This document shows positions 1 through 7,649 of a stretch of 64,000 nucleotides of DNA, piece after piece (position 1 is the stretch's first letter; the number at the start of each line of letters is the position of its first letter). The notes below the pieces were generated by a model, which did no database searches, had not been told where the DNA came from, and saw only the letters and a program-made list of their open reading frames with translations. This DNA is from an uncultured Acidimicrobiaceae bacterium. Lineage in GTDB: Bacteria; Actinomycetota; Acidimicrobiia; Acidimicrobiales; RAAP-2. Location: positions 1 to 64,000 of the forward strand of contig CAITPI010000087.1 of assembly GCA_903894295.1 (NCBI GenBank). The letters are read 5' to 3'. Made by a program: the position numbers and the translations under genes.

Positions 1-128
1 ATCCGGCGGTCAACGAGACCTACGTGGCGGCCTTCGGGGACCACCGCCCGGCCCGTTCCGTGGTCGGTGTGGCGGCCTTGCCCATGGGGGCCGAAGTCGA
101 GATCGAACTCTGGGCCCGGCGGGACTGA
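1..128 (+). CDS. RidA-family protein, C-terminal fragment
   Basis: The open frame from base 3 to the TGA at 126-128 encodes the last 41 residues of a protein cut by the left edge. It reads ETYVAAFGDHRPARS, then GVAALPMGAEVEIELWA. This matches the C-terminal signature of the RidA/YjgF/L-PSP family (an FG..RPARS stretch followed by L..GA.VEIE). RidA proteins are small trimeric enzymes that hydrolyse reactive enamine/imine intermediates made by PLP enzymes; the Arg of RPARS normally lies in the active site. The rest of the gene and its operon context lie outside the window. It converges on the GlnR-like gene. The subgroup cannot be assigned from this fragment. Confidence 0.75.
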   Translation, partial: PAVNETYVAAFGDHRPARSVVGVAALPMGAEVEIELWARRD

Positions 129-161
129 GGTTCCCTCGGTGTCCCTGCACTCCCCAAGGGG

Positions 162-845
162 TCAGGGCGCCCACGAGGTGGTGGAGAAGCGGTAGCCAAC
201 GGAGCGCACGGTCTGGATCAGGTGGGCGTGCTCTTCCCCGATCTTGGCCCGCAACCGGCGGATGTGGACGTCGACGGTGCGGGCCCCGCCGTAGTACTCA
301 TAGCCCCAGACCCGGCTGAGCAGGGTCTCGCGGGTGAAGACCTTGCCGGGCCGAGAAGCGAGGAAGCGCAGCAGCTCGTACTCCATGTAGGTGAGGTCGA
401 GAACCCGGCCGCCGACTGCGGCCTGGTAGGTCTCGACATTGAGGACCAGTGGTCCGGACCGGACGAGATCTTCCCGGCTGGTCTCGCGGCCGGCCCGCCA
501 CAGCGCCAGGTTGAGCCGCCGGTCGAGTTCTGTCGGGTTGACGGGCTCCAGGCACAGGTCGTCGAAGAGGTCTTCGCGCAACTCGAGCTCGCCGAGTTGC
601 TGGGGCGGAAGGACGATGATGACCGGGGACAGCGGATTCTCCCGCTTGCGCAGGTGTCGACACAGCAGAAAGGCGCCGAGGGGATCCTCTCCGGTGCAGA
701 TGACGGCGCCACCCCAGCCGGATTCGGGCTCGTGCCGGTCGGCCGACTCCGGCCGGTCCATCCCCCGCCAGGCCAGGCCGGCCCGGTCGAGGACGGCGGC
801 AACATCAGGAGGCGGCACCGCCGGAAAGCAGAGCAGCGGATTCAT
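162..845 (-). CDS. glnR: GlnR-like OmpR-family transcriptional regulator
   Basis: A 227-residue protein. Residues ~1-115 form a degenerate receiver-like domain without the usual acidic pocket, and ~130-223 form an OmpR-type winged helix (LDLTYMEYELLRFL, VFTRETLLSRVWGYEYYGG, TVDVHIRRLRAKIG, TVRSVGYRF). The VWGYEYYGGARTVDVHIRRL stretch is typical of actinobacterial GlnR, an orphan regulator of nitrogen assimilation. The track ORF starts far upstream inside glnA. I chose the ATG at 845 because AAAGGAGG lies about 9 nt before it; an ATG at 854 is the alternative. It sits directly downstream of two glutamine synthetase genes on the same strand, which supports a nitrogen role. No classical GlnR box was found nearby. 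Confidence 0.85.
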   Translation of the reverse strand: MNPLLCFPAVPPPDVAAVLDRAGLAWRGMDRPESADRHEPESGWGGAVICTGEDPLGAFLLCRHLRKRENPLSPVIIVLPPQQLGELELREDLFDDLCLEPVNPTELDRRLNLALWRAGRETSREDLVRSGPLVLNVETYQAAVGGRVLDLTYMEYELLRFLASRPGKVFTRETLLSRVWGYEYYGGARTVDVHIRRLRAKIGEEHAHLIQTVRSVGYRFSTTSWAP

Positions 846-915
846 GGCGGTCATCCTCCTTTCGACGTGGGCTTGATGGCGTTGGCGGTTCCCGGCCGGG
901 CCGAGGGGCCGGCAC

Positions 916-2262
916 CTAGAGCAGGGGCAGATACCGGTCGAGTTCGAACTGGCTGACGTGGGCTTTGTAGTCGGACCATTCTGCCCGCTTGTTGCGGATG
1001 AACCACTCGAAGACGTGCTCGCCCAGACATTCGGCCAGCAGTTCCGAGTTCTCCATCCGGGCCAACGCTTCGTGCAGGCTGCCCGGAAGGGGCTGGATGC
1101 CCTGGGCGGCGAGGGTTTCGGCGTCGAGGGTGAAGAGGTTGGCATCGGCTTCCGGTGGGAGTTCGTACCCCTGCTCGATTCCCCGCAGGCCGGCGGCCAG
1201 GATCACGGCGAAGGCCAGGTAGGGGTTGCAGGCGCTGTCGGGTGCCCGGTATTCGATCCGGGTGGATTCGAACTTGCCGGGCTTGACCACCGGGACGCGA
1301 ACCAGCGCCGAGCGGTTGTTGCGGGCCCAGGAGACATGGATCGGTGCCTCGTAGCCGGAGACGAGACGCTTGTAGGAGTTCACCCACTGGTTGGTGACCG
1401 CCGTGATCTCGCCGGCGTGATGGAGGAGTCCGGCGATGAACTGTTCGGCGATCACCGAGAGCCCGCTCGGGCGGTCCCGGTCCACAAAGGCATTGGTGTC
1501 GCCCTGGAAGAGCGACATGTGGGTGTGCATGCCCGAGCCCTGCACCCCGGCCAGCGGCTTCGGCATGAAGCTGGCGAAGACGCCTTGCTGGCGGGCCATC
1601 TCCTTGGCCACCAGACGCACCGTCATCACGGTGTCGGCCATGGTCAGGGCGTCGGTGTACCGCAGGTCGATCTCGTGCTGGCTGGGTGCGTCCTCGTGCT
1701 GGGCGTGTTCGACCGGTATGCCCATCTCTTCGAGGGTGAGCACCGTCTGTTGGCGGATGTCGCTGGCCCGGTCGGCCACCGTGAGTTCGAAGTAGGACCC
1801 GGAGTCGAGCGTGGTCGGCGGGTGGGCCGGATCGGAATCGGCAAAGTAGAAGTACTCGATTTCCGGGGCGGCATAGAACGTGAAGCCGGCATCCCGGGCC
1901 CGGCCCATGGCCCGGCGCAACACGTGGCGGGGGCAGCCTTCGAACGGTGACCGGTCAAGGTTCACGATGTCGCAGAAGACCCGGGCGACCTGCGCCTGCT
2001 GTCCCTCACCGTGCCCGTGCCAGGGCAGCAACTGGAAGGTCGAGGCGTCCGGCCGGGCCAGCACGTCGCTCTCCTGGACCCGGCTGAAGCCGTCGATGGC
2101 CGAACCGTCGAAGGTCATTCCCTCGTCGAGGGCGTTGTCGAGTTCGGCCGGGGTGATGGAGAAGGTCTTCGGCGTTCCGAGCACGTCGGTGAACCACAAC
2201 TGCACGAAGCGGATGCCGCGCTCTTCCACGGTGCGCAGGACGTACTCTTCCTGGCTGCTCAT
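916..2262 (-). CDS. glnA: Type I glutamine synthetase
   Basis: 448 residues. It makes glutamine from glutamate, ammonia and ATP in the cytoplasm. Family motifs include DGSAIDGFSRVQESD (Asp latch region), EIEYFYF and EHAQHEDAPSQHEID (metal and glutamate site), GSGMHTHMSLF, NSYKRLVSGYEAP (flexible Glu loop), RIEYRAPDSACNPYLAFA and a C-terminal FEWFIRNKRAEWSDY. Length and the lack of the usual adenylylation Tyr (ANLFTL where the beta type has NLY) fit the GSI-alpha class, controlled by feedback rather than adenylylation. The gene lies between glnII and the GlnR-like gene and probably shares their nitrogen-responsive control. The start follows a weak Shine-Dalgarno sequence; no better start is visible. 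Confidence 0.95.
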   Translation of the reverse strand: MSSQEEYVLRTVEERGIRFVQLWFTDVLGTPKTFSITPAELDNALDEGMTFDGSAIDGFSRVQESDVLARPDASTFQLLPWHGHGEGQQAQVARVFCDIVNLDRSPFEGCPRHVLRRAMGRARDAGFTFYAAPEIEYFYFADSDPAHPPTTLDSGSYFELTVADRASDIRQQTVLTLEEMGIPVEHAQHEDAPSQHEIDLRYTDALTMADTVMTVRLVAKEMARQQGVFASFMPKPLAGVQGSGMHTHMSLFQGDTNAFVDRDRPSGLSVIAEQFIAGLLHHAGEITAVTNQWVNSYKRLVSGYEAPIHVSWARNNRSALVRVPVVKPGKFESTRIEYRAPDSACNPYLAFAVILAAGLRGIEQGYELPPEADANLFTLDAETLAAQGIQPLPGSLHEALARMENSELLAECLGEHVFEWFIRNKRAEWSDYKAHVSQFELDRYLPLL

Positions 2263-2340
2263 GGTCTCGCCGTCCGGCTGGTGCGGGGGGTATCGGTCAT
2301 CACTTGTTTCATTCTCTCAGGTTCGATCGGACATCGGCGC

Positions 2341-2396
2341 CGGGAACGCACAGAGCCGGACCCCCGAGAGGATCCGGCTCTGCAAGGTGGTTCCCG
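2341..2396 (-). terminator. Hairpin between glnII and glnA
   Basis: CAGAGCCGGA at 2351-2360 pairs perfectly with TCCGGCTCTG at 2373-2382, and an outer CGGGAAC/GTTCCCG pair (2341-2347 with 2390-2396) extends it. It lies 9 nt after the glnII stop. There is no U-tract, which is common in high-GC actinobacteria. It would separate glnII from glnA transcription or act as a processing or attenuation hairpin. Confidence 0.65.
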
Positions 2397-2404
2397 TCCG
2401 GGAC

Positions 2405-3475
2405 TCAGCGCTTGGCGGCTGCCTTCTTGGCCGGAGCCTTCCTGGCGGCTGCCTTCTTGGCCGGAGCCTTCTTGGCGGCGGCACCGCACACCGTCTCCAC
2501 CAGGATGCCGGTCACCTGGTAGGGGTCCATGTTGGCGTTCGGCCGACGGTCCTCGAGCCAGCCCTTCCGGTTCTTGGCCACGGCCCACGGGATGCGGATC
2601 GATGCACCCCGGTCCGAGGTTCCGTAGCTGAACTTTGTGTAGTGGGCGGTCTCGTGCGCGCCGGTCAGGCGGTCGGCGATCCCGACGCCGTAGACGGCGA
2701 TGTGCTCGTCCACCCGGGTCCCGATGGCCTCACAGCCGGCGATGATGGCCTTCCAGCCACCGTCCTCGCGCATGGCCTTGGTGGAGAAGTTGGTGTGGGC
2801 CCCCGCACCGTTCCAGTCACCGAGCACCGGCTTGGGCTCGAGGGTGGCGTAGACGTCGAAGTCCTCGGCGATGCGGAAGAGCAGCCACCGGGCCACCCAC
2901 AGCTGGTCGCTGATCTCGAGCGGCGGGAGCACGCCAACCTGGAACTCCCACTGGCCCATCATGACTTCGGCATTGGTGCCTTCGATGCCGATGCCGGCGT
3001 CCATGCAGGCCCGGGTGTGCTCTTCGACGATCTCCCGTCCGGGCATCTTGTCGCCACCGACGCCGCAGTAGTAGGGACCCTGCGGGGCCGGGTAGCCGAC
3101 GGCCGGCCAGCCGAGCGGGCGGCCGTCCTTGAAGAAGGTGTACTCCTGCTCGATGCCGAACATCGGCTCCTGGTCGGCATACTGCTTGGCGATCCGGGCC
3201 AGCCGGGCACGGGTGTTCGTGGGGTGGGGCCGCATGTTGGGCAGGAGGACCTCGCACATCACCAGTCGGTCTTCGAGGCCGCGCAGGGGATCCGGGCAGG
3301 ACCACACCGGCCGGAGCACGCAGTCCGAGTCGCTGCCCACGGCCTGGTTGGTGCTCGATCCGTCGAAGCCCCAGATGCCGGGCTGCTCGCCGTCGGCAAT
3401 GATCCTGGTCTTGCTGCGGAGGAGCGGCGAGGGCTCGGTTCCGTCGATCCAGATGTACTCAGCTTGGTAAGGCAC
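2405..3475 (-). CDS. glnII: Type II (eukaryotic-type) glutamine synthetase with Lys/Ala-rich tail
   Basis: 356 residues from the GTG at 3475, preceded by GAGGAG; the track's upstream start has no support. GSII motifs are clear: IWGFDGSSTNQA near the N-terminus, MFGIEQEYTFF, GPYYCGVGG, GIEGTNAEVMMGQWEFQVG, VLGDWNGAGAHTNFSTKAMR and SYGTSDRGASIRIP. The enzyme duplicates the GlnA reaction; in Streptomyces GSII genes are GlnR-controlled. Unusual is the C-terminus: after TVCGAA the protein ends in about 22 residues of two near-identical 10-residue Lys/Ala/Pro repeats (AAKKAPAKKA, AARKAPAKKA), encoded by a 30-bp tandem repeat. Ordinary GSII proteins end near residue 335-345, so this tail is an added module of unknown purpose. 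Confidence 0.95.
   Translation of the reverse strand: MPYQAEYIWIDGTEPSPLLRSKTRIIADGEQPGIWGFDGSSTNQAVGSDSDCVLRPVWSCPDPLRGLEDRLVMCEVLLPNMRPHPTNTRARLARIAKQYADQEPMFGIEQEYTFFKDGRPLGWPAVGYPAPQGPYYCGVGGDKMPGREIVEEHTRACMDAGIGIEGTNAEVMMGQWEFQVGVLPPLEISDQLWVARWLLFRIAEDFDVYATLEPKPVLGDWNGAGAHTNFSTKAMREDGGWKAIIAGCEAIGTRVDEHIAVYGVGIADRLTGAHETAHYTKFSYGTSDRGASIRIPWAVAKNRKGWLEDRRPNANMDPYQVTGILVETVCGAAAKKAPAKKAAARKAPAKKAAAKR
2412..2471. repeat. 30-bp tandem repeat encoding the glnII tail
   Basis: Two copies (2412-2441 and 2442-2471) match at 29 of 30 bases. On the minus strand they encode two 10-residue Lys/Ala/Pro repeats. The near-perfect DNA identity suggests a recent tandem duplication and possible length polymorphism. 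Confidence 0.9.
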
Positions 3476-3853
3476 GTGCACTCCTCGGTTGCTTGTCTGA
3501 TCGGACCCGCACTCCTGACGTGACAGGGGTCCCTTTGATGGTGGGAAGTTACCACCGGGGGTTTTCCCGGGCGGCTTCCGGTGGATCACCTCCTGCGCAC
3601 CGGTCCTGATTTCACGGCGCTGAACTGGGGTTTTGGCTCGTGTGAACAGATGATGAACAGGTCGGAACCAGCGACGAATTCCCGGTCGTCACGTCGATGC
3701 GGAAAGACAATGCGGCGAAGGAAGTGCCGGCCGGGCCGGGAGATCGCCCTGACCGGTCGGGGCCGGCGGGGTACCCAAGGCCGGGCCGGGACCATGGTGA
3801 AGTGGCTCTGCGTGGGGTCCGGGCGTGCCGGCACTCCCCGATAGGCTTGACGG
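3476..3853. promoter_or_regulatory. Divergent intergenic region glnII / nadE
   Basis: 378 bp between divergent genes. It must hold the glnII promoter on the minus strand and the nadE promoter on the plus strand (a separate entry). I looked for GlnR-type GTNAC-N6-GAAAC boxes and found only unconvincing half sites. The track ORFs here (3581-3844, 3586-3834) have low-complexity Arg/Gly/Pro products and no family resemblance, so I treat the region as non-coding. Confidence 0.5.
3842..3847 (+). promoter_or_regulatory. -10 box of nadE, leaderless type
   Basis: TAGGCT ends 6 nt before the nadE ATG at 3854, so transcription should begin at or next to the start codon. No Shine-Dalgarno sequence is present, which agrees with a leaderless mRNA. 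No clear -35 box was seen. Confidence 0.5.
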
Positions 3854-5611
3854 ATGGCCCGGGTGCGGATCGCCGCCGCTCAGATCAACACGGTGGTGGG
3901 AGATCTCGCCGGCAACACCTCCCGGATCCTCGAGGTCATCGGCCAGGTGGAGCAAGCCGACGTCGACCTCGTTGTGTTTCCCGAGCTGACCATCACCGGG
4001 TATCCGCCCGAAGATCTTCTGGCCCGGCCCGGCTTCGTCACCGACAACCTGGCCGCCCTGAACCGCATCGTGTCCGCTTCGGCATCGTGTGCCGTCGTGG
4101 TGGGCTACGTCGACCGCACCGGGAGCGGTGGTTTGCTGAACGGTGCCGTCCTGTGCGCCAACGGAGAGGTGAAGCGTCGTTACGCCAAAGCCCTGCTGCC
4201 GAACTACGGGGTCTTTGACGAGCAGCGCTGGTTCACCCCGGGCGATGGCACCATGGCTCCCTGCGTCGTGGCCGGGGTTCCGGTCGGGATCACGATCTGT
4301 GAGGACCTGTGGTTTGCCGATGGCCCGATGGCCCGCCAGGCCCAAAGTGGAGCCCGCCTCTTTGTGAATCTCAACGCCTCGCCCTACTCGCGGGGTCGTC
4401 GGGCCGAACGCCTCGGTGTCCTGGGTGAGCGGGCCACCGAGACCGGGGCCGTCATCGTCTACGTGAACCAGGTAGGAGGCCAGGACGAGCTGGTGTTCGA
4501 CGGCGCCTCGATGGTGGTCGACGCCACCGGGCGCGAGCTGGCCCGGGCCGTCCAGTTCTCCGAGGAACTGCTCATCGTCGATCTCGACGTCGAGGTGCCG
4601 GCCGCATCCGATCGAACCGCACCATCGGGAGCAGGCGAGCCGGTGAGCACGGTGTCGCGTGTCGCCGGGGGGGAGATGGTTTCCCCCAACTGGCCGGAAC
4701 TTCTCGACCCGGCCGCCGAGGTCTACGAGGCGCTGGTGCTCGGAACCCGGGATTATCTGGCCAAGAACGGCTTTGTCGATGCGGTGATCGGCCTGTCCGG
4801 AGGCATCGACTCGTCGCTCGTGGCCGCCATTGCCGTCGATGCCCTCGGTCCCGACCACGTCCGGGGCGTCGCCATGCCGTCCCGCTATTCGAGCACCGGT
4901 TCCATCACCGACGCCGAGGCTCTGGCGGCCAATCTCGGCATTCGGTGCGAGACGGTCCCTATCGAAGAACTGCACCGGAGCTTCACCGGATCGCTGACCT
5001 CCCTGTTGGGGGAAGAGCCCCGTGGCCTCACCGACGAGAACCTCCAGTCGCGGCTCCGGGGAGTGCTTCTCATGGCGCTCTCCAACGCCACGGGCGCCAT
5101 CGTGTTGACCACCGGCAACAAGAGCGAGATGGCCACCGGCTACTCCACCCTCTATGGCGATTCGGCCGGTGGTTTCGCCGTGATCAAGGACGTTCCAAAG
5201 ACACTGGTCTACGAACTTTGCCGGTATCGCAACCGCATCGGCACCAGCCCGGTGATCCCCGAGGACGTACTGACCAAGCCGCCATCGGCGGAACTGCGAC
5301 CCGACCAGCGCGACGACGAGTCCCTTCCCCCTTACGACGTGCTCGATCCGTTGATCGGTGGCTACGTCGAACAGGACCGGTCTCCGGCCGACCTCGTGGC
5401 CGACGGCTTCCGGGCCGAAGATGTGGCCCGGGTGGTGGGACTGGTCGACCGCGCCGAGTACAAACGTCGCCAGATGCCGCCCGGGGTGAAGATCACCACC
5501 AAGGCGTTCGGAAAGGACCGGCGGATGCCCATCACGAACCGTTACCGACCAACCACCGAAGCGGCGAAGGATGCCGACGTCTCTTCCGAGGGCCGAGGAG
5601 ATCTCCCATGA
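3854..5611 (+). CDS. nadE: Glutamine-dependent NAD+ synthase
   Basis: 585 residues in two parts. The N-terminal nitrilase-type glutaminase (~1-270) shows FPELTITGYPPEDLL with the catalytic Glu and GITICEDLWF with the nucleophile Cys149. The C-terminal ATP pyrophosphatase synthase has the P-loop SGGIDSS at 315-321 and TTGNKSEMATGYSTLYGD. It amidates nicotinic acid adenine dinucleotide to NAD+, using ammonia channelled from glutamine. It is the last step of the pathway whose first steps (nadB, nadC) are encoded 25 kb downstream. The ATG at 3854 lies 6 nt after a -10 box. Its stop overlaps the next start (ATGA), so the following gene is translationally coupled. Confidence 0.96.
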   Translation: MARVRIAAAQINTVVGDLAGNTSRILEVIGQVEQADVDLVVFPELTITGYPPEDLLARPGFVTDNLAALNRIVSASASCAVVVGYVDRTGSGGLLNGAVLCANGEVKRRYAKALLPNYGVFDEQRWFTPGDGTMAPCVVAGVPVGITICEDLWFADGPMARQAQSGARLFVNLNASPYSRGRRAERLGVLGERATETGAVIVYVNQVGGQDELVFDGASMVVDATGRELARAVQFSEELLIVDLDVEVPAASDRTAPSGAGEPVSTVSRVAGGEMVSPNWPELLDPAAEVYEALVLGTRDYLAKNGFVDAVIGLSGGIDSSLVAAIAVDALGPDHVRGVAMPSRYSSTGSITDAEALAANLGIRCETVPIEELHRSFTGSLTSLLGEEPRGLTDENLQSRLRGVLLMALSNATGAIVLTTGNKSEMATGYSTLYGDSAGGFAVIKDVPKTLVYELCRYRNRIGTSPVIPEDVLTKPPSAELRPDQRDDESLPPYDVLDPLIGGYVEQDRSPADLVADGFRAEDVARVVGLVDRAEYKRRQMPPGVKITTKAFGKDRRMPITNRYRPTTEAAKDADVSSEGRGDLP

Positions 5612-6243
5612 CCGAACAGGAAACCGGTGACAACGTCGCAGGGGAAGGCTCCCGGGCCTTGACGCTGGACCACTCGGCCCGCCTGGCCGGTGGTTTCCGA
5701 TGGGTCGAACAGCGGCTGTTCGAGGTGATGGGGAAGTGGTCGCTCACGTACCCGGACCCGTCGGTCCAGATCTTCCTCGACACCTACTCCCTGCGCCACG
5801 GATGGCACGCCGACCTGTGGCGGGATCGTCTGCCCGTAATGGCCGGGAGCGACCCTGACGCCTGGACCCGCCCCCTTGGTGCGACCGCCGCGCTGTTCGA
5901 CCGGCTCGGGGCCGAAGTTGGCGAAGACGGCAGTGGGGGCGAAGCGGACCCCGAAGGGTCCGCCGTCGTTGGGTTGGCCGGCCTCTACCGGGTCGTCCTG
6001 CCCCGCCTCATGACCACCTATGCCCTCCGACAGGAACTGGCAACCCCGGTTGCCGACGGCCCGGCGTTGAGGGTCCTCTCCCTCGTGATGCGCGACGACC
6101 TCGAGGAGTGGCTGGCCGGCGAACGCCTGGTCGAGGCCCAACTGGACCGAAGGGACCTGGTCGAACGGGCCCACCGGTTCCAGGCCGAGCTCGAGGCGAT
6201 GGTGGTCGGGACCGCCCCGGAGCCGGGACTGTTTGCGCTCTGA
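5608..6243 (+). CDS. Unknown protein, ferritin-like/helical
   Basis: 211 residues starting at the ATG that overlaps the nadE stop; the much longer track ORF runs through nadE and is not real. I do not recognise a named family. It is predicted mostly helical, with RWVEQRLFEVMGKW near the N-terminus, DTYSLRHGWHADLWRDRLP in the first third, and a C-terminal helix rich in Glu and Arg (LVEAQLDRRDLVERAHRFQAEL). Regularly spaced His and Glu residues recall a ferritin-like four-helix bundle, but no complete diiron ligand set is evident. Coupling to nadE suggests co-expression. A role in NAD metabolism would be only a guess. Confidence 0.6.
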   Translation: MTEQETGDNVAGEGSRALTLDHSARLAGGFRWVEQRLFEVMGKWSLTYPDPSVQIFLDTYSLRHGWHADLWRDRLPVMAGSDPDAWTRPLGATAALFDRLGAEVGEDGSGGEADPEGSAVVGLAGLYRVVLPRLMTTYALRQELATPVADGPALRVLSLVMRDDLEEWLAGERLVEAQLDRRDLVERAHRFQAELEAMVVGTAPEPGLFAL

Positions 6244-6467
6244 GGGGACCGGTCCTGAATGGTTGTTTGCCACCCGCCGGTAGAGTGATGGGCGGTTGGT
6301 GTGCCCTGGATCCTCGGGACCGGGGGAGTTGACACCACCGGTAAACTCACGGTGCGGCAGATGTCGCACGATGTCGACATCACGACGGTAGGATCTCTCC
6401 GGTCTCAGGGGTTGGGAATCGGGCTGTCGTTGTGCCCCCATGGTGCATGGGGTGAACAAAGGATTCG

Positions 6468-7412
6468 GTGACCTTGGCAAGAGAGCGACTCGAACGAGAC
6501 GATGAAGATCTGGTTCGCCTGTATCTGACCGACATCGGTCAGTACCAGCTGTTGACCAAAGACGACGAGGTCCGTCTGGCCCAGGCCATCGAGGAAGGCC
6601 GCGATGCGGCCGCCGTCCTGGCCAGCCCGCCCAAAGGTCTCAGCGTGGCCAAGCGCCGTGAACTCACCCGGACGTCGCGACGGGGTGAGGACGCCCAACA
6701 GACCTTCGTGCAGTCCAACCTCCGTCTGGTCGTATCCATCGCCAAGAAGTACCAGGCCTCGGGCCTGCCGCTGCTCGATCTCATCCAGGAGGGCAACCTG
6801 GGCCTGATGCACGCCGTCGAGAAGTTCGACTGGCGCAAGGGCTTCAAGTTCTCGACGTACGCCACCTGGTGGATCCGTCAGGCCATCACCCGGGGTATCG
6901 CCAACACCGGTCGGACCATCCGGCTTCCCGTACACGCCGGGGACACCCTGGCCCGGGTACAGAAGGCCCAGGCCCGTCTGGAACTCAAGTACGGCCGGCC
7001 GGCCACCTTGGCCGAACTCGGGGCCGAAGTGGAGATGCCGGAAGACAAACTGGTCGAAGCCCTGCGTTTCCGGGCCGAACCCCTGTCGTTGTCCGAACCG
7101 TTGCGGGAAGACGGCGACGCCGAGCTGGGTGACGTGGTCGAGGACCGTTCGGCCGACTCCCCCTTCGAGGTGGCGGCGGTCTCGCTGCTGCCCGAAGAGA
7201 TCGGTCGCCTGCTGTCGCCCCTTGACGAACGCGAGCGGGAGATCCTGCGACTGCGCTTCGGCCTGGACCGGGGCGAGCCGCGGACGCTGGAAGAAGTGGG
7301 CGAGCATTTCAACCTGACCCGGGAGCGGATCCGCCAGATCGAGGCCCGGGCCATGTCGAAGTTGCGGCACCCGTCCTCGGACACCGGCGCCCGCGACCTT
7401 CTGACGGTCTGA
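6468..7412 (+). CDS. Sigma-70 factor, group 2 (SigA/SigB-like)
   Basis: 314 residues. Region 1.2 (DLVRLYLTDIGQYQLLTKDDEV), region 2 (NLRLVVSIAKKYQASGLPLLDLIQEGNLGLMHAVEKFDWRKG, FSTYATWWIRQAITRG), region 3 (GRPATLAELGAEVEMP) and region 4 (LDEREREILRLRFGLDRGEPRTLEEVGEHFNLTRERIRQIEARAMSKLRHP) are all complete. The short N-terminus without region 1.1 marks a non-essential group 2 factor rather than the housekeeping RpoD. It directs RNA polymerase to promoters of the general -35/-10 type. The GTG at 6468 follows AAAGGA at normal spacing. It is probably monocistronic, with a 224-bp upstream region. Confidence 0.92.
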   Translation: MTLARERLERDDEDLVRLYLTDIGQYQLLTKDDEVRLAQAIEEGRDAAAVLASPPKGLSVAKRRELTRTSRRGEDAQQTFVQSNLRLVVSIAKKYQASGLPLLDLIQEGNLGLMHAVEKFDWRKGFKFSTYATWWIRQAITRGIANTGRTIRLPVHAGDTLARVQKAQARLELKYGRPATLAELGAEVEMPEDKLVEALRFRAEPLSLSEPLREDGDAELGDVVEDRSADSPFEVAAVSLLPEEIGRLLSPLDEREREILRLRFGLDRGEPRTLEEVGEHFNLTRERIRQIEARAMSKLRHPSSDTGARDLLTV

Positions 7413-7426
7413 CCGACTTCGTCAGT

Positions 7427-7439
7427 CCGACTTCGTCGG
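7427..7439 (+). terminator. Short hairpin after the sigma gene
   Basis: CCGAC-TTC-GTCGG lies about 15 nt after the sigma factor stop and within a repeated CCGACTTCGTC. The stem is only 5 bp and no T-tract follows, so this is a weak terminator candidate. Confidence 0.3.
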
Positions 7440-7492
7440 GCCGAAACGTCGTGGCGGGGACATCTCCGGTGTATGGATCGGCGCCGAGCCAC

Positions 7493-7498
7493 TATCAT
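7493..7498 (+). promoter_or_regulatory. -10 box of the 24-residue peptide gene, leaderless type
   Basis: TATCAT ends 7 nt before the ATG at 7506. This is the best -10 match in the gap and predicts a leaderless transcript for the small ORF. Confidence 0.5.
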
Positions 7499-7505
7499 GG
7501 GCACC

Positions 7506-7580
7506 ATGAAGAAGCTCCTCCTCCTCGCCATCGTGATCGCCCTCGGCGCTGTTGCCGCCAAGAAGCTCCGCACGTCCTGA
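7506..7580 (+). CDS. 24-residue single-pass membrane peptide
   Basis: This ORF is too short for the track. It starts at ATG 7506 and ends at TGA 7578-7580. The product is MKKLLLLAIVIALG followed by AVAAKKLRTS. It has a charged N-terminus, about 16 hydrophobic residues and a KKLR C-terminus, which fits a small single-pass membrane protein. It resembles the start of the small conserved actinobacterial DLW-39 type peptides (MKKLLLLA...), but lacks their acidic Trp-containing tail, so I do not assign it there. A -10 box sits 7 nt upstream. Function is unknown. Chance is possible, but start, promoter and composition together make a real gene likely. Confidence 0.55.
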   Translation: MKKLLLLAIVIALGAVAAKKLRTS

Positions 7581-7649
7581 CCTCCGGCGGTACCGGCGTC
7601 CGGGCCTGACCGGAGCAGCGCGGCAGATCGTGGCGGGTCAACCGGCGCG

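Noticed and set aside
3476-3600. GlnR-box candidates upstream of glnII
   Set aside because: GGTAAC and GTCAC sequences are present, but their spacing and second halves do not fit GTNAC-N6-GAAAC; chance matches are expected.
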